DNA of 64,000 nt from Coraliomargarita sp. (GTDB lineage: Bacteria > Verrucomicrobiota > Verrucomicrobiia > Opitutales > UBA953). Below the pieces are notes generated by a model. That model saw only the letters and a program-made list of their open reading frames with translations. It had not been told where the DNA came from and did no database searches. The translations under genes and the position numbers were made by a program. The stretch covers positions 45,912 through 109,911 of the forward strand of contig JAHEJL010000003.1 in the NCBI GenBank assembly GCA_024638885.1. The letters are read 5' to 3'. Below, one piece after another: positions 26,929 through 36,552 of the stretch; within the stretch, counting starts at the first letter, position 1; each line of letters begins with the position of its first letter.

Positions 26929-27813
26929 ATGCCACGCCTCTTGCTTGCCCTGCTGATCCTGTTCACCGCCCGCGCTTCGGCCGACAAGCTCGAGCCGCGC
27001 ATCCTTTTCCTCGGCGACAGCATCACCTACGGCGGCAACTGGACGGTCTACGTCGAGTCGGCGATCCGCGCGCAGAAGGGGCTTTCGCGCGCGACCATCG
27101 TGAACATGGGCCTGTCGAGCGAGACCACTTCGGGCCTGTCCGAGCCCGGCCACGCCGGCGGCAGCTTCCCGCGTCCCGACCTGCACGAGCGTCTCGGCCG
27201 CGTGCTCACGCAGTTCAAGCCGACGCTCGTCGTCGCCTGCTACGGCATCAACGACGGCATCTACCTGCCGCTCGACCCCACGCGCCAGCTCGCCTTCCAG
27301 GACGGCATCATCAAGCTCCGCGTCGCCTGCATCCGCGCCGGCGCGCAGGTCGTGATCGTCACGCCGCCGCTGTATGCGCCGGACAACCGCGCGAAGGATG
27401 CGATCAACTACGACGGCGTGATGGAAGCCTACGGCGCCTGGCTCGTCGCGCAGCGTCCGCTCGGCTGGCAGGTCATCGACCTCCATCCGCTGCTGCATCA
27501 GTCCGTCGCCGCGGCGAAGAAGGCCGATCCGGCTTTCATCTACGCGAAGGATAACCTGCATCCCGGCGAGCAAGGCCATCTCTTCATGGCGCAGGCCGTG
27601 TGGCAGTCGCTGGCGCCGATGATGAAGTGGAAGAGCGACGTCGCGTTCGCCGATGGCGCGAAGCTGAAGACGTTGCGCGAGAGCTCGGTCATCCTGCGTG
27701 ACGCGTGGCTCAAGCAGACGGGCCACAAGCGTCCCGGAGTGAAGGGCGGCCTGCCGGTGCCCCAGGCGGAGGCCCGTTCGGCCGAACTGATCGACGAATA
27801 CCTCAAGAAATGA
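26929..27813 (+). CDS. Secreted SGNH/GDSL hydrolase
   Basis: A 294-residue exported esterase-type enzyme. The signal peptide is MPRLLLALLILFTARASA. Catalytic blocks are block I FLGDSITYGG (Ser), the block II Gly region, block III YGINDG (Asn) and block V KDNLHPGEQG (Asp/His). Such enzymes deacetylate polysaccharides or cleave lipids. The start lies within a few bases of the divergent uvrA start, so the two share a very short regulatory region or overlap. Confidence 0.87.
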   Translation: MPRLLLALLILFTARASADKLEPRILFLGDSITYGGNWTVYVESAIRAQKGLSRATIVNMGLSSETTSGLSEPGHAGGSFPRPDLHERLGRVLTQFKPTLVVACYGINDGIYLPLDPTRQLAFQDGIIKLRVACIRAGAQVVIVTPPLYAPDNRAKDAINYDGVMEAYGAWLVAQRPLGWQVIDLHPLLHQSVAAAKKADPAFIYAKDNLHPGEQGHLFMAQAVWQSLAPMMKWKSDVAFADGAKLKTLRESSVILRDAWLKQTGHKRPGVKGGLPVPQAEARSAELIDEYLKK

Positions 27814-27820
27814 GGCTTTT

Positions 27821-27844
27821 AGCCCTTTTTGCTTAAAAGGGGCT
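27821..27844 (+). terminator. Hairpin after SGNH hydrolase gene
   Basis: A 10-bp stem AGCCCTTTTT / AAAAGGGGCT (one T-G pair) with the loop GCTT lies 8 bp after the stop. No U-tract follows it, so strength is uncertain. Confidence 0.6.
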
Positions 27845-27922
27845 GAAAAGGGCGGGGGAGGGCGGGGTGGTCTATTGCCCAAGAAACACCCCTCCGACAC
27901 GAAACCGTAACAATCGTATGGG

Positions 27923-28948
27923 ATGATGCCTGTGCTTTCCAACCACATGCACACCTCCCTCAAGTCCCTCGCGCTCCTCGCCCTCACGGCGACGGTCGTC
28001 TCCGCCCAGTCCGCCGCCCCGGCTGCCGCCGCTGTCGTCGCGGTCGACGCCAAGCTCCCTGACTACGCCGTCGCTTCGGGCGTCTCGGGTAACCTCAACT
28101 CGGTCGGCTCCGACACGCTGAACAACCTGATGACCTTCTGGAGCGAAGGCTTCAAGGCCAAGTACCCCAACGTGAACATCCAGGTCGAAGGCAAGGGTTC
28201 GGGCACCGCTCCGGTCGCCCTCACCTCCGGCGCCGCCCAGGTCGGCCCGATGAGCCGCGAGATGAAGTCCTCCGAAGTCGCCGGTTTCGCCGGTAAGTTC
28301 GGTTACAAGCCGACCAAGGTCGCCGTCGCCATCGACGCCCTCGCGGTCTTCGTCCACAAGGACAACCCGATCAAGGGTCTCTCCCTCTCCCAGGTCGACG
28401 GCATCTTCTCCTCGACCCGCAAGTTCGGCGGCCAGGACATCGGCACCTGGGGTGACGCCAAGCTCACCGGCGCCTTCGCCGGCAAGACGATCTCGGCCTT
28501 CGGTCGTAACTCCGCCTCCGGCACCTACGGCTTCTTCAAGGACAAGGCCCTGAAGAACGGCGACTACAAGTCCTCCGTCAAGGAGCAGCCCGGTTCGTCC
28601 TCCGTCGTCCAGGGCGTCGCTTCCGACCTCGGCGCGATCGGCTACTCCGGCATCGGCTACAAGACCTCCGGCGTCCGTGCCCTCCCGCTCGCCCTCGGTT
28701 CCGGCACCGACTACGTCGAGCCGAGCTACGATAACTGCCTTAACGGAACTTATCCTCTCGCCCGCTACCTGTACGTCTACGTGAACAAGGCTCCTTCCAA
28801 GGACATGGACAAGCTCACCAGCGAGTTCATGACCTTCGTCCTCTCGAAGCAGGGCCAGGAGATCACGATCAAGGACGGTTACTACCCGCTGCCGGCCGAC
28901 GTCGCCGTCGAAGGCCGCACCGCCCTCAAGTACTACAGCGCCGAATAA
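27923..28948 (+). CDS. pstS: Phosphate ABC transporter substrate-binding protein PstS
   Basis: A 341-residue periplasmic phosphate-binding protein. The signal peptide is best read from an inner ATG at 27947 ([20 protein letters not shown]). The listed start is the first ATG. Phosphate-binding loops are [20 protein letters not shown] and [12 protein letters not shown], with PMSREMK typical of PstS. It heads pstS-pstC-pstA-pstB-phoU. A hairpin between pstS and pstC probably makes pstS the most abundant product. Confidence 0.93.
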   Translation: MMPVLSNHMHTSLKSLALLALTATVVSAQSAAPAAAAVVAVDAKLPDYAVASGVSGNLNSVGSDTLNNLMTFWSEGFKAKYPNVNIQVEGKGSGTAPVALTSGAAQVGPMSREMKSSEVAGFAGKFGYKPTKVAVAIDALAVFVHKDNPIKGLSLSQVDGIFSSTRKFGGQDIGTWGDAKLTGAFAGKTISAFGRNSASGTYGFFKDKALKNGDYKSSVKEQPGSSSVVQGVASDLGAIGYSGIGYKTSGVRALPLALGSGTDYVEPSYDNCLNGTYPLARYLYVYVNKAPSKDMDKLTSEFMTFVLSKQGQEITIKDGYYPLPADVAVEGRTALKYYSAE

Positions 28949-29031
28949 GCTTGGTCTCGAAATCGTATCGTCGCCACCACGCCCTCCGGGGTCGGTCTGC
29001 AAAGCGCGGCGATACGGTCTCGGGCCCTCCC

Positions 29032-29052
29032 AAGGCGGGGTCTCCCCGCCTT
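29032..29052 (+). terminator. Intra-operon hairpin between pstS and pstC
   Basis: A perfect 9-bp stem AAGGCGGGG / CCCCGCCTT with a 3-base loop lies 38 bp before the pstC start. No long U-tract follows. This position is typical of attenuators or mRNA stabilisers that raise binding-protein expression over the permeases. Confidence 0.7.
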
Positions 29053-29090
29053 ACCCTTTAATAGAAACAACGACACACGACCGTCACCCG

Positions 29091-31391
29091 ATGGAAACTT
29101 CCGACAAAAAACCCTCTCCGGCCGCCGCGCCGGAGTCGCGTTTTACGGTAAGTCCCATGACCCTGGCCGCCGACCGGTGGATGGGTCGCCTGATCCGCTT
29201 CGGCGGCGTCGGCGTGGTGCTCGCGGTCTTCGGGATGTTGGCGTTCCTGATCTTCCAGGTCTTCCCGCTCTTCACCGGCGCCAAGGTCACGGCGGTCGGC
29301 TCGCTGACCGTGCCCGCGAACGCGGTCGCCTTCGGCGAAGACGAATACGGCGACTTCCCGTATGTCGTCCTCGCGGACGGCAAGGTCGTCTTCCAGCAGG
29401 CGTCCGATGGCAAGAAGGCCCACGAGTGGTCGCCGGCGCTGGGCGCGCTCAAGGTCACGGCGGTCCGCAGCTACCCGCGCGCGGGCCTGATCTTCCTCGG
29501 TCTCTCCGACGGCTCCGTGCAGGAGCTGCGCGTCGCCTACCGCTCCACCTTCGACGCCGCGGGCAAGCGCGCGATCGAACCGGTCGTCACCGCGCTGCCG
29601 CCGGTCGCGATCGGCAAGTCGGGCGTGCCTTGCCAGGAAGTCTGGAACGCCAAGGGCCCGCAGTCCCGCCTCATGCTCGTCCGGCAGGAAGTCGCCGGTA
29701 AGCCTTTGCTCACCGCCGTCCGCCTGACCGAGCGCAAAGGCCTCGGCGGCAAGGCGCGGGTCACCGTCAGCGCCCCCTTCGTGGTCGCGGCCGACGCGGC
29801 CTCCGTCGAGCAGGTCCTCCTGCCTTCCACCGCCGAATCCCTCATCGTCGTCGGCAAGTCCGGCGAGGTGCGCACCTATGCGGATGACGGCGAGACGTTC
29901 TCGTTCCTCCAGGCCTTCGTCCCGTTCAAGGATGCCAAGGATCCGGCCGTCGCGTCGGCCGGCATGATCTTCGGCAACGTCTCGGTGGTCTTCGTGGGCC
30001 GCACCGGCGAGCAGCAGGTCTGGTCGATGTATCCGCAGCTCCAGCCCGACGGCAAGAGCCTCCGTCGCTGGGGCAAGATCCATGACGGCGAGACCCTCGC
30101 CGGCGCCGGCGAAGGCGTCTACGCCGCCGAAGGCAACAAGTGCTACCTCGCGGTCGCCGGCGGCAAGCTGCAGCTCCGCAACATGACCACGGGTTCGCTC
30201 CGCTGGGAAGGCGACGCTCCCGCCGGTTCGATCCGGCAGCTCGCCTTCGCGGGCAACTACGACCGCTTCACCGCGCTTTCGGCCGACGGCAAGCTCCACC
30301 GCTGGAGCATCGTCGACCATCACCCGGAATCCTCCTGGGGCGCCTTCTTCGGCAAGATCTGGTACGAAGGCGCGACCGGCCCGGCCTACACCTGGCAGTC
30401 GAGCGCCGGCTCCGACGAGTTCGAGGCGAAGTATTCCCTGGTGCCGCTCTTCTACGGCACGGTCAAGGGCACCTTCTACGCCTTGCTCTTCGCGCTGCCG
30501 ATCGCCCTCACCGCGGCGATCTACGTCTCGCAGTTCCTCCGCCCGGAATACCGTCAGGTCGTGAAGCCCGTCATGGAAGTCATGGCGTCCCTCCCGTCCG
30601 TGGTGCTCGGCTTCCTCGCCGGCCTCTGGCTCGCCCCGCTGGTCGACCCGCGCCTGATCTCGCTCTTCTGCGCCATCGGCATCCTCGCCCCCGCCGCGCT
30701 CTTCGCCGGTTTCCTCTGGTCGGTGCTGCCGCAGCCGGTGCGCCGCCAGGTCAAGCCGGGCATGGAGTTCCTCTGGCTGCTGCCGTTCCTCGCGCTCTGC
30801 GCCTATCTCGCCTGGCAGGCCGGCCCCGCCGTCGAGGCCGCCTTCTTCACCGTGAAGGACACCGCCAGCGGCCTGCCGGTGGCCGACTTCCGCGAGTGGT
30901 GGCGCCAGACGACCGGCGCGACCTACGATTCGCGCAACTCCCTGGTGGTCGGCTTCGTGATGGGCTTCGCGGTCATCCCGATCGTGTTCACCATCGCCGA
31001 GGACGCGCTCTCCAACGTCCCGAACTCCCTCGTCTCCGGTTCGCTCGCCCTCGGCGCCAGCCGCTGGCAGACCGTCTGGAGCGTGGTGGTGCCGACCGCG
31101 ATCTCCGGCATCGTCTCGGGCGTCATGATCGGCTTCGGCCGCGCCATCGGCGAGACGATGATCGTCGTGATGGCCACGGGTAACACCGCGGTGATGGAGT
31201 CCAATCCCTTCAGCGGCATGCGCACGCTTTCGGCCAACATCGCGGTCGAGCTGCCCGAAGCCGCCGCCGGCCACACCCACTACCGCGCGCTGTTCCTCGG
31301 CGCCTGCTGCCTCTTCCTGCTCACCTTCGTGATCAACACCCTCGCGGAAGTCCTCCGCCAGCGCCTGCGTGAGCGCTACAAAGTCGTCTGA
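29091..31391 (+). CDS. pstC: Phosphate ABC transporter permease PstC, long form
   Basis: A 766-residue inner-membrane permease, over twice the length of E. coli PstC (319). One N-terminal helix (FGGVGVVLAVFGMLAFLIFQV) anchors a large extracytoplasmic insert of roughly 370 residues with beta-propeller-like repeats (FLGLSDGSVQEL, LIVVGKSGEVRTY, LSADGKLHRW). The membrane domain follows from about residue 455. The ABC coupling loop is LVSGSLALGASRWQTVWSVV, ending with GFGRAIGETMIVVMATGN. Long PstC proteins occur in several phyla. The insert's role is unknown. Confidence 0.92.
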   Translation: METSDKKPSPAAAPESRFTVSPMTLAADRWMGRLIRFGGVGVVLAVFGMLAFLIFQVFPLFTGAKVTAVGSLTVPANAVAFGEDEYGDFPYVVLADGKVVFQQASDGKKAHEWSPALGALKVTAVRSYPRAGLIFLGLSDGSVQELRVAYRSTFDAAGKRAIEPVVTALPPVAIGKSGVPCQEVWNAKGPQSRLMLVRQEVAGKPLLTAVRLTERKGLGGKARVTVSAPFVVAADAASVEQVLLPSTAESLIVVGKSGEVRTYADDGETFSFLQAFVPFKDAKDPAVASAGMIFGNVSVVFVGRTGEQQVWSMYPQLQPDGKSLRRWGKIHDGETLAGAGEGVYAAEGNKCYLAVAGGKLQLRNMTTGSLRWEGDAPAGSIRQLAFAGNYDRFTALSADGKLHRWSIVDHHPESSWGAFFGKIWYEGATGPAYTWQSSAGSDEFEAKYSLVPLFYGTVKGTFYALLFALPIALTAAIYVSQFLRPEYRQVVKPVMEVMASLPSVVLGFLAGLWLAPLVDPRLISLFCAIGILAPAALFAGFLWSVLPQPVRRQVKPGMEFLWLLPFLALCAYLAWQAGPAVEAAFFTVKDTASGLPVADFREWWRQTTGATYDSRNSLVVGFVMGFAVIPIVFTIAEDALSNVPNSLVSGSLALGASRWQTVWSVVVPTAISGIVSGVMIGFGRAIGETMIVVMATGNTAVMESNPFSGMRTLSANIAVELPEAAAGHTHYRALFLGACCLFLLTFVINTLAEVLRQRLRERYKVV

Positions 31392-31393
31392 AC

Positions 31394-33028
31394 ATGGCCA
31401 ACCCTTCCGACAGCAGCACGCCCCGCGGCGAAGCCTTCGTCTGGTTCACCGGCCTCGGCCTGATCGTCGGCCTCGGCATGGTCATCGGCCTGCTTTCGCT
31501 GGTCATCCTCAACGGCGTCACGGTCTTCTGGGCCCCGCAGGTGCCCGTGGCCCAGGTCGACGACGGTCGCACGATCATCGGTCAGCTGGCCCAGCGCCGC
31601 ATCCGCGCCGGTTCGCCCGCCGATCATCCGCGTTATGAGCTCCAGTATCAGGTGGGTCTGCGCGAGCTGAACGGTAATTCCTACCTCTGGGTCGACGAAG
31701 CCAAGATCAAGGGTGAGACCTTCCCGGCCGACGTCCTCGGCCTCGAGCGCGTCGAGAACGGCCCGGCCTTCGTCCGCCCGCAGTCCCTGCGTCAGTCCGA
31801 CGGCAAGGTCATCCCGGCGACCGACGCCGGCTTCGAAGCCGCTTTCCAGGCGGAAGTCGCCGCCGCCGCGGCGGTCCGCGAGAAGCTGATCGAGATCACC
31901 CGTCACCGCATCGGCGACGTCAACGGCGAGATGGATAAGGCCCGCATCGCGCTGCGCCGCGCCGAAGACCTGAAGCTGACCGAAGAGATCGCGGCCCTGC
32001 GTAAGCAGATCGCCGGCCTGGAAGAACGTTTCGCCGCCCTGCAGGCCGAGGCCAAGAAGGTCACGGAGGGTGGGGCGGTCGCCTCGCTGGTCTCCAAGGA
32101 CGCCGCCAACCGCGAGGTCGTCGTCCCGCTCACCCAGGTCATCCGCGGCTGGTTCCCCAACCGCCTCGACACCTGGGGCCGCGTGAAGCTCTTCGGCTCC
32201 CGTCTCGCCGAGTTCGTCTTCGACGAGCCGCGCGAGGCCAACACCGAAGGCGGCCTGATGCCGGCGATCTTCGGCACGCTGGTCATGACCGTCTTCATGA
32301 GCCTGCTGGTCACGCCCTTCGGCGTCATCACCGCCATCTATCTCCGCGAATACGCCCAGCAGGGCGCCGTCCTGCGCATCGTGCGCATCAGCGTCAACAA
32401 CCTCGCCGGCGTGCCTTCCATCGTCTTCGGCGTCTTCGGCCTGGGCTTCTTCGTCTACGTCCTCGGCGGCTCGATCGACCAGCTGTTCTTCGCCGACCAG
32501 CTTAAGTATAACAACAATACGCCCGTCTTCGGCACCGGCGGCCTGCTCTGGTGCTCGCTGACGCTCGCGCTGATGACGCTCCCGGTGGTCATCGTCGCGA
32601 CCGAGGAAGCCCTGGCGGCCGTCCCGCGCGGCATGCGCGAGGCCTCCCTCGCCACCGGCGCCTCGAAGTGGCAGACGATCCGCGACATCCTCCTGCCGGC
32701 CTCCGCCCCGGGCATCCTGACCGGCGTCATCCTCGCCATGGCTCGCGGGGCCGGCGAAGTCGCTCCGCTCATGCTCGTCGGCGTCGTGAAGCTCGCGCCG
32801 ACCCTGCCGTTCGACGGCTCCGCCCCGTTCCTCCACATGGACCGTAAGTTCATGCACCTGGGCTTCCACGTCTATGACCTCGGCTTCCAGTCGCCCGATT
32901 CGGACGCCGCCCGCCCGATGGTCTTCGCGACCACGCTCCTGCTCATCTTCCTGGTCGTGTGCCTGAACCTCGGCGCGATCTGGATCCGCAACCGTCTCCG
33001 CGCCCGTTTCAAGGGCGCCTCCTTCTAA
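31394..33028 (+). CDS. pstA: Phosphate ABC transporter permease PstA, long form
   Basis: A 544-residue permease (E. coli PstA has 296). The first helix (GLGLIVGLGMVIGLLSLVILNG) is followed by an extracytoplasmic insert of about 250 residues with a predicted coiled coil (EEIAALRKQIAGLEERFAAL, about residues 165-220). The permease domain has GTLVMTVFMSLLVTPFGVI and the coupling loop ASLATGASKWQTIRDILLPA. Its gene starts 2 bp after pstC. The inserts in PstC and PstA probably face each other or PstS outside the membrane. Confidence 0.92.
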   Translation: MANPSDSSTPRGEAFVWFTGLGLIVGLGMVIGLLSLVILNGVTVFWAPQVPVAQVDDGRTIIGQLAQRRIRAGSPADHPRYELQYQVGLRELNGNSYLWVDEAKIKGETFPADVLGLERVENGPAFVRPQSLRQSDGKVIPATDAGFEAAFQAEVAAAAAVREKLIEITRHRIGDVNGEMDKARIALRRAEDLKLTEEIAALRKQIAGLEERFAALQAEAKKVTEGGAVASLVSKDAANREVVVPLTQVIRGWFPNRLDTWGRVKLFGSRLAEFVFDEPREANTEGGLMPAIFGTLVMTVFMSLLVTPFGVITAIYLREYAQQGAVLRIVRISVNNLAGVPSIVFGVFGLGFFVYVLGGSIDQLFFADQLKYNNNTPVFGTGGLLWCSLTLALMTLPVVIVATEEALAAVPRGMREASLATGASKWQTIRDILLPASAPGILTGVILAMARGAGEVAPLMLVGVVKLAPTLPFDGSAPFLHMDRKFMHLGFHVYDLGFQSPDSDAARPMVFATTLLLIFLVVCLNLGAIWIRNRLRARFKGASF

Positions 33029-33037
33029 AACCCACTC

Positions 33038-33865
33038 ATGTCCCAGATCATGAACCCTCCTTCCTCCTCCTCTCGCATCAAGGTCCGCCCCGCCACCGAA
33101 CGCGAAGGTCGCAAGGACTACATCAGCATCCGCGATTTCGGCTTCTGGTACGGCCAGAAGAAGGCCCTTGACGCCATCTCGCTCGACATCCCGGAACGCC
33201 AGGTGGTCGCCTTCATCGGCCCCTCGGGCTGCGGTAAGTCCACGCTGCTGCGCAACCTGAACCGCATGAACGACCTCGTCGACGGCATCCGTCACGAAGG
33301 CGACATCACCATCAACGGCCGTTCGATCTACGATCCGGGTTTGGAGGTCATCTCCCTCCGCCGCCGCGTCGGCATGGTGTTCCAGAAGTCCAACCCCTTC
33401 CCGAAGTCCATCTTCGAGAACGTCGTCTACGCCCTGCGCGTGGTCGGCGTGCGCGACCGCGCCGTCCTCGAGGAGGCCTGCGAGACTTCCCTCCGCAAGG
33501 CGGCCCTCTGGGACGAAGTGAAGGACCGCCTCAACGACAGCGCCCTCGGCCTGTCCGGCGGCCAGATGCAGCGTCTCTGCATCGCCCGCGCCATCGCCAA
33601 CCGCCCCGAGATCCTGCTGATGGACGAGCCTTGCTCGGCCCTCGACCCGATCGCCACCGGCAAGATCGAGGAGCTCATCCACGAGCTCAAGGAGCAGTTC
33701 ACGATCGTGATCGTGACCCACTCGATGCAGCAGGCCGCCCGCGTGTCGGACCGCACCGCCTTCTTCTACCTCGGCAAGCAGATCGAATATGACACCACCG
33801 AGAAGATCTTCATGAACCCGTCCCAGGCCCAGACCGAGGCCTATATCTCGGGCCGCTTCGGCTGA
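33038..33865 (+). CDS. pstB: Phosphate ABC transporter ATP-binding protein PstB
   Basis: A 275-residue ATPase. Walker A is [19 protein letters not shown], the Q-loop is [18 protein letters not shown], the signature is [16 protein letters not shown], Walker B is [12 protein letters not shown], and the H-loop is [13 protein letters not shown]. All are canonical for PstB. It powers phosphate import with PstC/PstA and is followed by phoU. Confidence 0.96.
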   Translation: MSQIMNPPSSSSRIKVRPATEREGRKDYISIRDFGFWYGQKKALDAISLDIPERQVVAFIGPSGCGKSTLLRNLNRMNDLVDGIRHEGDITINGRSIYDPGLEVISLRRRVGMVFQKSNPFPKSIFENVVYALRVVGVRDRAVLEEACETSLRKAALWDEVKDRLNDSALGLSGGQMQRLCIARAIANRPEILLMDEPCSALDPIATGKIEELIHELKEQFTIVIVTHSMQQAARVSDRTAFFYLGKQIEYDTTEKIFMNPSQAQTEAYISGRFG

Positions 33866-33884
33866 TTTCCAGACAAACACGACC

Positions 33885-34538
33885 ATGCAACGCTTCTTCC
33901 ACGACGAACTCCGCCAGCTCCGGGACGACCTGATCCTGATGGGCGAGCGTTCGCTCGACATGACCCGTCTCGTGCTCCGCGCCGTCGAGACCGGCGACGA
34001 CTCCCTGGCCCTGCAGGTGCGCGGCATGGACGACCGCGTCGACGAGCTCGAGAAGCGCGTCGACCGCGAGATCATGCGCTACCTGACGCTCTTCGGCCCG
34101 ATGGGCAGCGACGTCCGCCTGCTCCTCGCCGCCCGCGACATCGGCCATGACCTCGAGCGCATCGCCGACGAGGCCTCCGTCATCGCCAAGCGCGCGATGG
34201 TGATCTCCGAGCGCGGCCCGCTCAAGCACCTGCTCCACGTCCCGTCCGAAGGCGTCATCGCCTGCGAGGTCCTGCGCCTCGCGCTCGACAGCTTCATCGA
34301 AGGCGACCTCGCCAAGGCCCGCCTGGTGCTGGAGCGTGACGCCGAGATCGACGCCCTCAACCGCAAGAACTACGAGGAGCTCTTCGGCAAGGCCGGCGAC
34401 GCCGCCAAGGTGTCCGCCTCGCACGTCGAACTGATCTTCATCTCCAAGGCCCTCGAGCGCATCGGCGACCACTCCAAGAACATCGCCGAGCAGGTCATCT
34501 TCCTGCTCTCCGGCGAAGACGTCCGCCACGCCCGCTGA
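33885..34538 (+). CDS. phoU: Phosphate-specific transport system accessory protein PhoU
   Basis: A 217-residue all-helical protein with two PhoU repeats, each carrying an E/D-rich metal motif (MDDRVDELEKRVDREIM and RDAEIDALNRKNYEELF). The C-terminal ERIGDHSKNIAEQVIFL is diagnostic. PhoU links Pst transport status to PhoR/PhoB signalling and prevents excess uptake. No phoR/phoB genes are in the window. Confidence 0.94.
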   Translation: MQRFFHDELRQLRDDLILMGERSLDMTRLVLRAVETGDDSLALQVRGMDDRVDELEKRVDREIMRYLTLFGPMGSDVRLLLAARDIGHDLERIADEASVIAKRAMVISERGPLKHLLHVPSEGVIACEVLRLALDSFIEGDLAKARLVLERDAEIDALNRKNYEELFGKAGDAAKVSASHVELIFISKALERIGDHSKNIAEQVIFLLSGEDVRHAR

Positions 34539-34551
34539 CCCGGCCGCGGGA

Positions 34552-34576
34552 AAAGTCCCCCTTGTCGGGGGACTTT
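34552..34576 (+). terminator. Terminator after phoU
   Basis: A perfect 10-bp stem AAAGTCCCCC / GGGGGACTTT with a 5-base loop lies 14 bp after the phoU stop, ending the pst operon. U-tract is weak. Confidence 0.75.
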
Positions 34577-34595
34577 CCTGTGGTATGATGAGGGG

Positions 34596-35045
34596 ATGGA
34601 AGTCGCACGTCGTCTCGGTGTCCTGGTCCTCGAATGGGCGTCCCTCGCCCTGGGCGTCTATGTCGCCGGCCACTTCGGCTACCTGACCTACAAGGACGTC
34701 GGCACGCTGGCCGTCGTCGCGGTCGTGCTCGGGCTGTTCAACTCCTTCCTGCGTCCGTTCCTGCTGGCGATCTTCATGATCGTCTCGATCCCGATCCTGA
34801 TCATCACCCTCGGCCTCGGGGCTTACCTGGTGCTCTTCGTGACCAACGGCGCGATCCTCGCCCTGACCGACAGCTTGCTCAAGGACCTGACCGTCAACTC
34901 CTGGGCCATGGCGACCCTGACGATTTCCATCACCTCCTGGGTGATCTCTTCCTCCGTCGGCATCGACCAGCTCAAGCCGCTGCGCAGGGCGAACGAAGCC
35001 AAGGCCAGCGCCCAGAAGGCCAAGGAAGACGCCATCGATATCTGA
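34596..35045 (+). CDS. Phage-holin-4-superfamily (YvlD-like) membrane protein
   Basis: A 149-residue protein with four hydrophobic segments. AVVAVVLGLFNSFLRPFLLA and IPILIITLGLGAYLVLF match the widespread YvlD/holin_4_2 family. Despite the name these are chromosomal membrane proteins, and no phage genes are nearby. The C-terminus is a charged helix. An AGGGG ribosome site precedes the ATG. Confidence 0.8.
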   Translation: MEVARRLGVLVLEWASLALGVYVAGHFGYLTYKDVGTLAVVAVVLGLFNSFLRPFLLAIFMIVSIPILIITLGLGAYLVLFVTNGAILALTDSLLKDLTVNSWAMATLTISITSWVISSSVGIDQLKPLRRANEAKASAQKAKEDAIDI

Positions 35046-35081
35046 GCCGAGCGGGGAGGTCTTTTCGGGTGGCCGGAGCTA

Positions 35082-35187
35082 GTTCGCCGCAGGGCGAACG
35101 ATGGTAGGGGCAAGGCTTTGCCTTGCCCTCCATGGTAGGAGGGCGCGGCGTAGCCACGCCCCTACCTTGGGCCGCCCTACGGCGGCC
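35082..35187. repeat. REP-like hairpin element, copy 1
   Basis: Hairpin type 1: GTTCGCC GCAG GGCGAAC (35082-35099). Then GTAGGGG leads into hairpin type 2: GGGCAAGGC TTT GCCTTGCCC (35108-35128). An inverted partner ends CGCCCCTACC (35134-35166), and a final type 1 hairpin is GGCCGCC CTAC GGCGGCC (35170-35187). It fills most of the spacer between the holin-like gene and aspC. Confidence 0.75.
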
Positions 35188-35292
35188 TTGAGACACCCGA
35201 AGCTTCGGTCCTCATGCCCCCATGCCTTCGGGCCCTCGTTTTACTCAGTCTTGCCAATCCGCCGGGAGTCCTTTGCTTGGGGGCTCCACGCC

Positions 35293-36483
35293 ATGTCGAA
35301 TCCCGCTCTCTCCTCCTGGGCCCGCAACGTCGCCCCTTCACCGACTCTCGCCGTCGATGCCAAAGCGAAGGCCCTCGCCGCCGCCGGTAAGGACGTCGTC
35401 GGTTTCGGCGTCGGTGAGCCCGATTTCGACACCCCCCAGTTCGTCAAGGACGCCTGCGCCAAGGCCCTGGCCGAAGGTAAGACCAAGTATGCCCCCACGC
35501 CGGGCATCCCCGCCCTCCGCAAGGCCATCGCCGAAGACTACACCCGTCGCGGCTTCACCGGCATCGCCGACGCCAACGTCGTCGTCTCCCCGGGCGGCAA
35601 GATGTCCTGCTACCTTGCCATCCTCGCCACGATCAGCGCCGGCGACGAAGTCGTCATCCCCGCCCCGTATTGGGTGAGCTACCCTGAGATGGTGAAGCTC
35701 GCCGGCGGCAAGCCCGTCGTCGTGAACGCCGAAGACGCCACCGGCTTCAAGATCACCCCCGCCCAGCTGACCGCCGCGCTGACCCCGAAGACGCGCATGG
35801 TCATCATCAACAGCCCGTCCAACCCGACCGGCGCCGTCTATACCCGCGCCGAGCTCGAAGCCCTCGTGGCCATCTGCGTGAAGGCCAACGTCTGGATCAT
35901 GTCCGACGAGATCTACGAGAACCTCGTCTATGACGGCCAGACCACCTGCAGCCCGGCGACCTTCTCGCCCGAAGCCGCCCGCCTGACCATCACCGTCTCC
36001 GGCTACGCCAAGAGCTACTCCATGACCGGCTGGCGCCTCGGCACCCTCGTCGCCTCCGACAAGGCCCTCGCCGCCGCCGTGGCCGACCTCCAGAGCCAGA
36101 TCTCGTCCAACGCCACCACCTTCGCCCAGTTCGGCGCCCTCGCCGTCCACCAGCACCCCGACAAGGCCAAGGCCTCCCTCGCCGAGATGGGCGCCGTCTT
36201 CGACAAGCGCCGCCTCAACCTGCTCGCCGGCCTCAACGCCATCCCGGGCCTGACCTGCTACCGCTCGCAGGGCGCCTTCTACCTCTTCCCGAACATCAAG
36301 TCCTTCGGCCTGACCTCCGCGCAGTTCGCCGACCGCCTCCTCGAGGAAGAACTGATGGCCGTCGTCCCCGGTTCCGCGTTCGGCTCCGAAGGCTACATCC
36401 GCCTCAGCTACGCGACCTCCGATAAGGTGATCGCCCAGGGCCTGGAGCGCCTCGCGCGCTTCTGCGCCAAGCTGAAGAAGTAA
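35293..36483 (+). CDS. Class I aminotransferase, aspartate aminotransferase-like
   Basis: A 396-residue PLP enzyme of fold type I, subgroup I-gamma/Ib. [10 protein letters not shown] is the N-terminal signature, [15 protein letters not shown] the substrate loop, [11 protein letters not shown] the PLP-contact Asn, [12 protein letters not shown] the PLP Asp/Tyr, and [15 protein letters not shown] holds the Schiff-base Lys. RLSYAT near the end gives the carboxylate-binding Arg. It probably interconverts aspartate and oxaloacetate, but prephenate or other substrates are possible. The ATG at 35293 gives the standard N-terminus. Confidence 0.9.
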   Translation: MSNPALSSWARNVAPSPTLAVDAKAKALAAAGKDVVGFGVGEPDFDTPQFVKDACAKALAEGKTKYAPTPGIPALRKAIAEDYTRRGFTGIADANVVVSPGGKMSCYLAILATISAGDEVVIPAPYWVSYPEMVKLAGGKPVVVNAEDATGFKITPAQLTAALTPKTRMVIINSPSNPTGAVYTRAELEALVAICVKANVWIMSDEIYENLVYDGQTTCSPATFSPEAARLTITVSGYAKSYSMTGWRLGTLVASDKALAAAVADLQSQISSNATTFAQFGALAVHQHPDKAKASLAEMGAVFDKRRLNLLAGLNAIPGLTCYRSQGAFYLFPNIKSFGLTSAQFADRLLEEELMAVVPGSAFGSEGYIRLSYATSDKVIAQGLERLARFCAKLKK

Positions 36484-36491
36484 CTTCTGCC

Positions 36492-36528
36492 AGGGGGCAC
36501 GTGGGCACGGTGACACGTGGACATGGGG
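36492..36528 (+). repeat. Left arm of 37-bp inverted repeat, octamer array
   Basis: From 36493 the arm reads as octamers GGGGGCAC, GTGGGCAC, GGTGACAC, GTGGACAT, followed by GGGGCAAT. It is identical in inverse to 37047-37083. The arm itself contains CACGTG twice. Confidence 0.9.
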
Positions 36529-36552
36529 CAATCGAGGGGATGAGGGAAGAGG

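Noticed and set aside
27845..27922. Pho box upstream of pstS
   Set aside because: Only a loose CGTAACA-like match at about 27906; no repeated 7-base direct repeat with the right spacing was found.
29058..31280. A 740-codon minus-strand open frame opposite pstC
   Set aside because: Low-complexity Arg/Glu/Asp shadow of a well-supported permease gene.
34596..35045. Prophage lysis gene (holin)
   Set aside because: The family name is historical. There are no phage structural, integrase or endolysin genes around it.
36492..36528. Insertion sequence terminal repeat with target duplication
   Set aside because: No transposase inside and no clear direct duplication beside the arms (flanks TAACTTCTGCC and ATGTAATTCTA differ).
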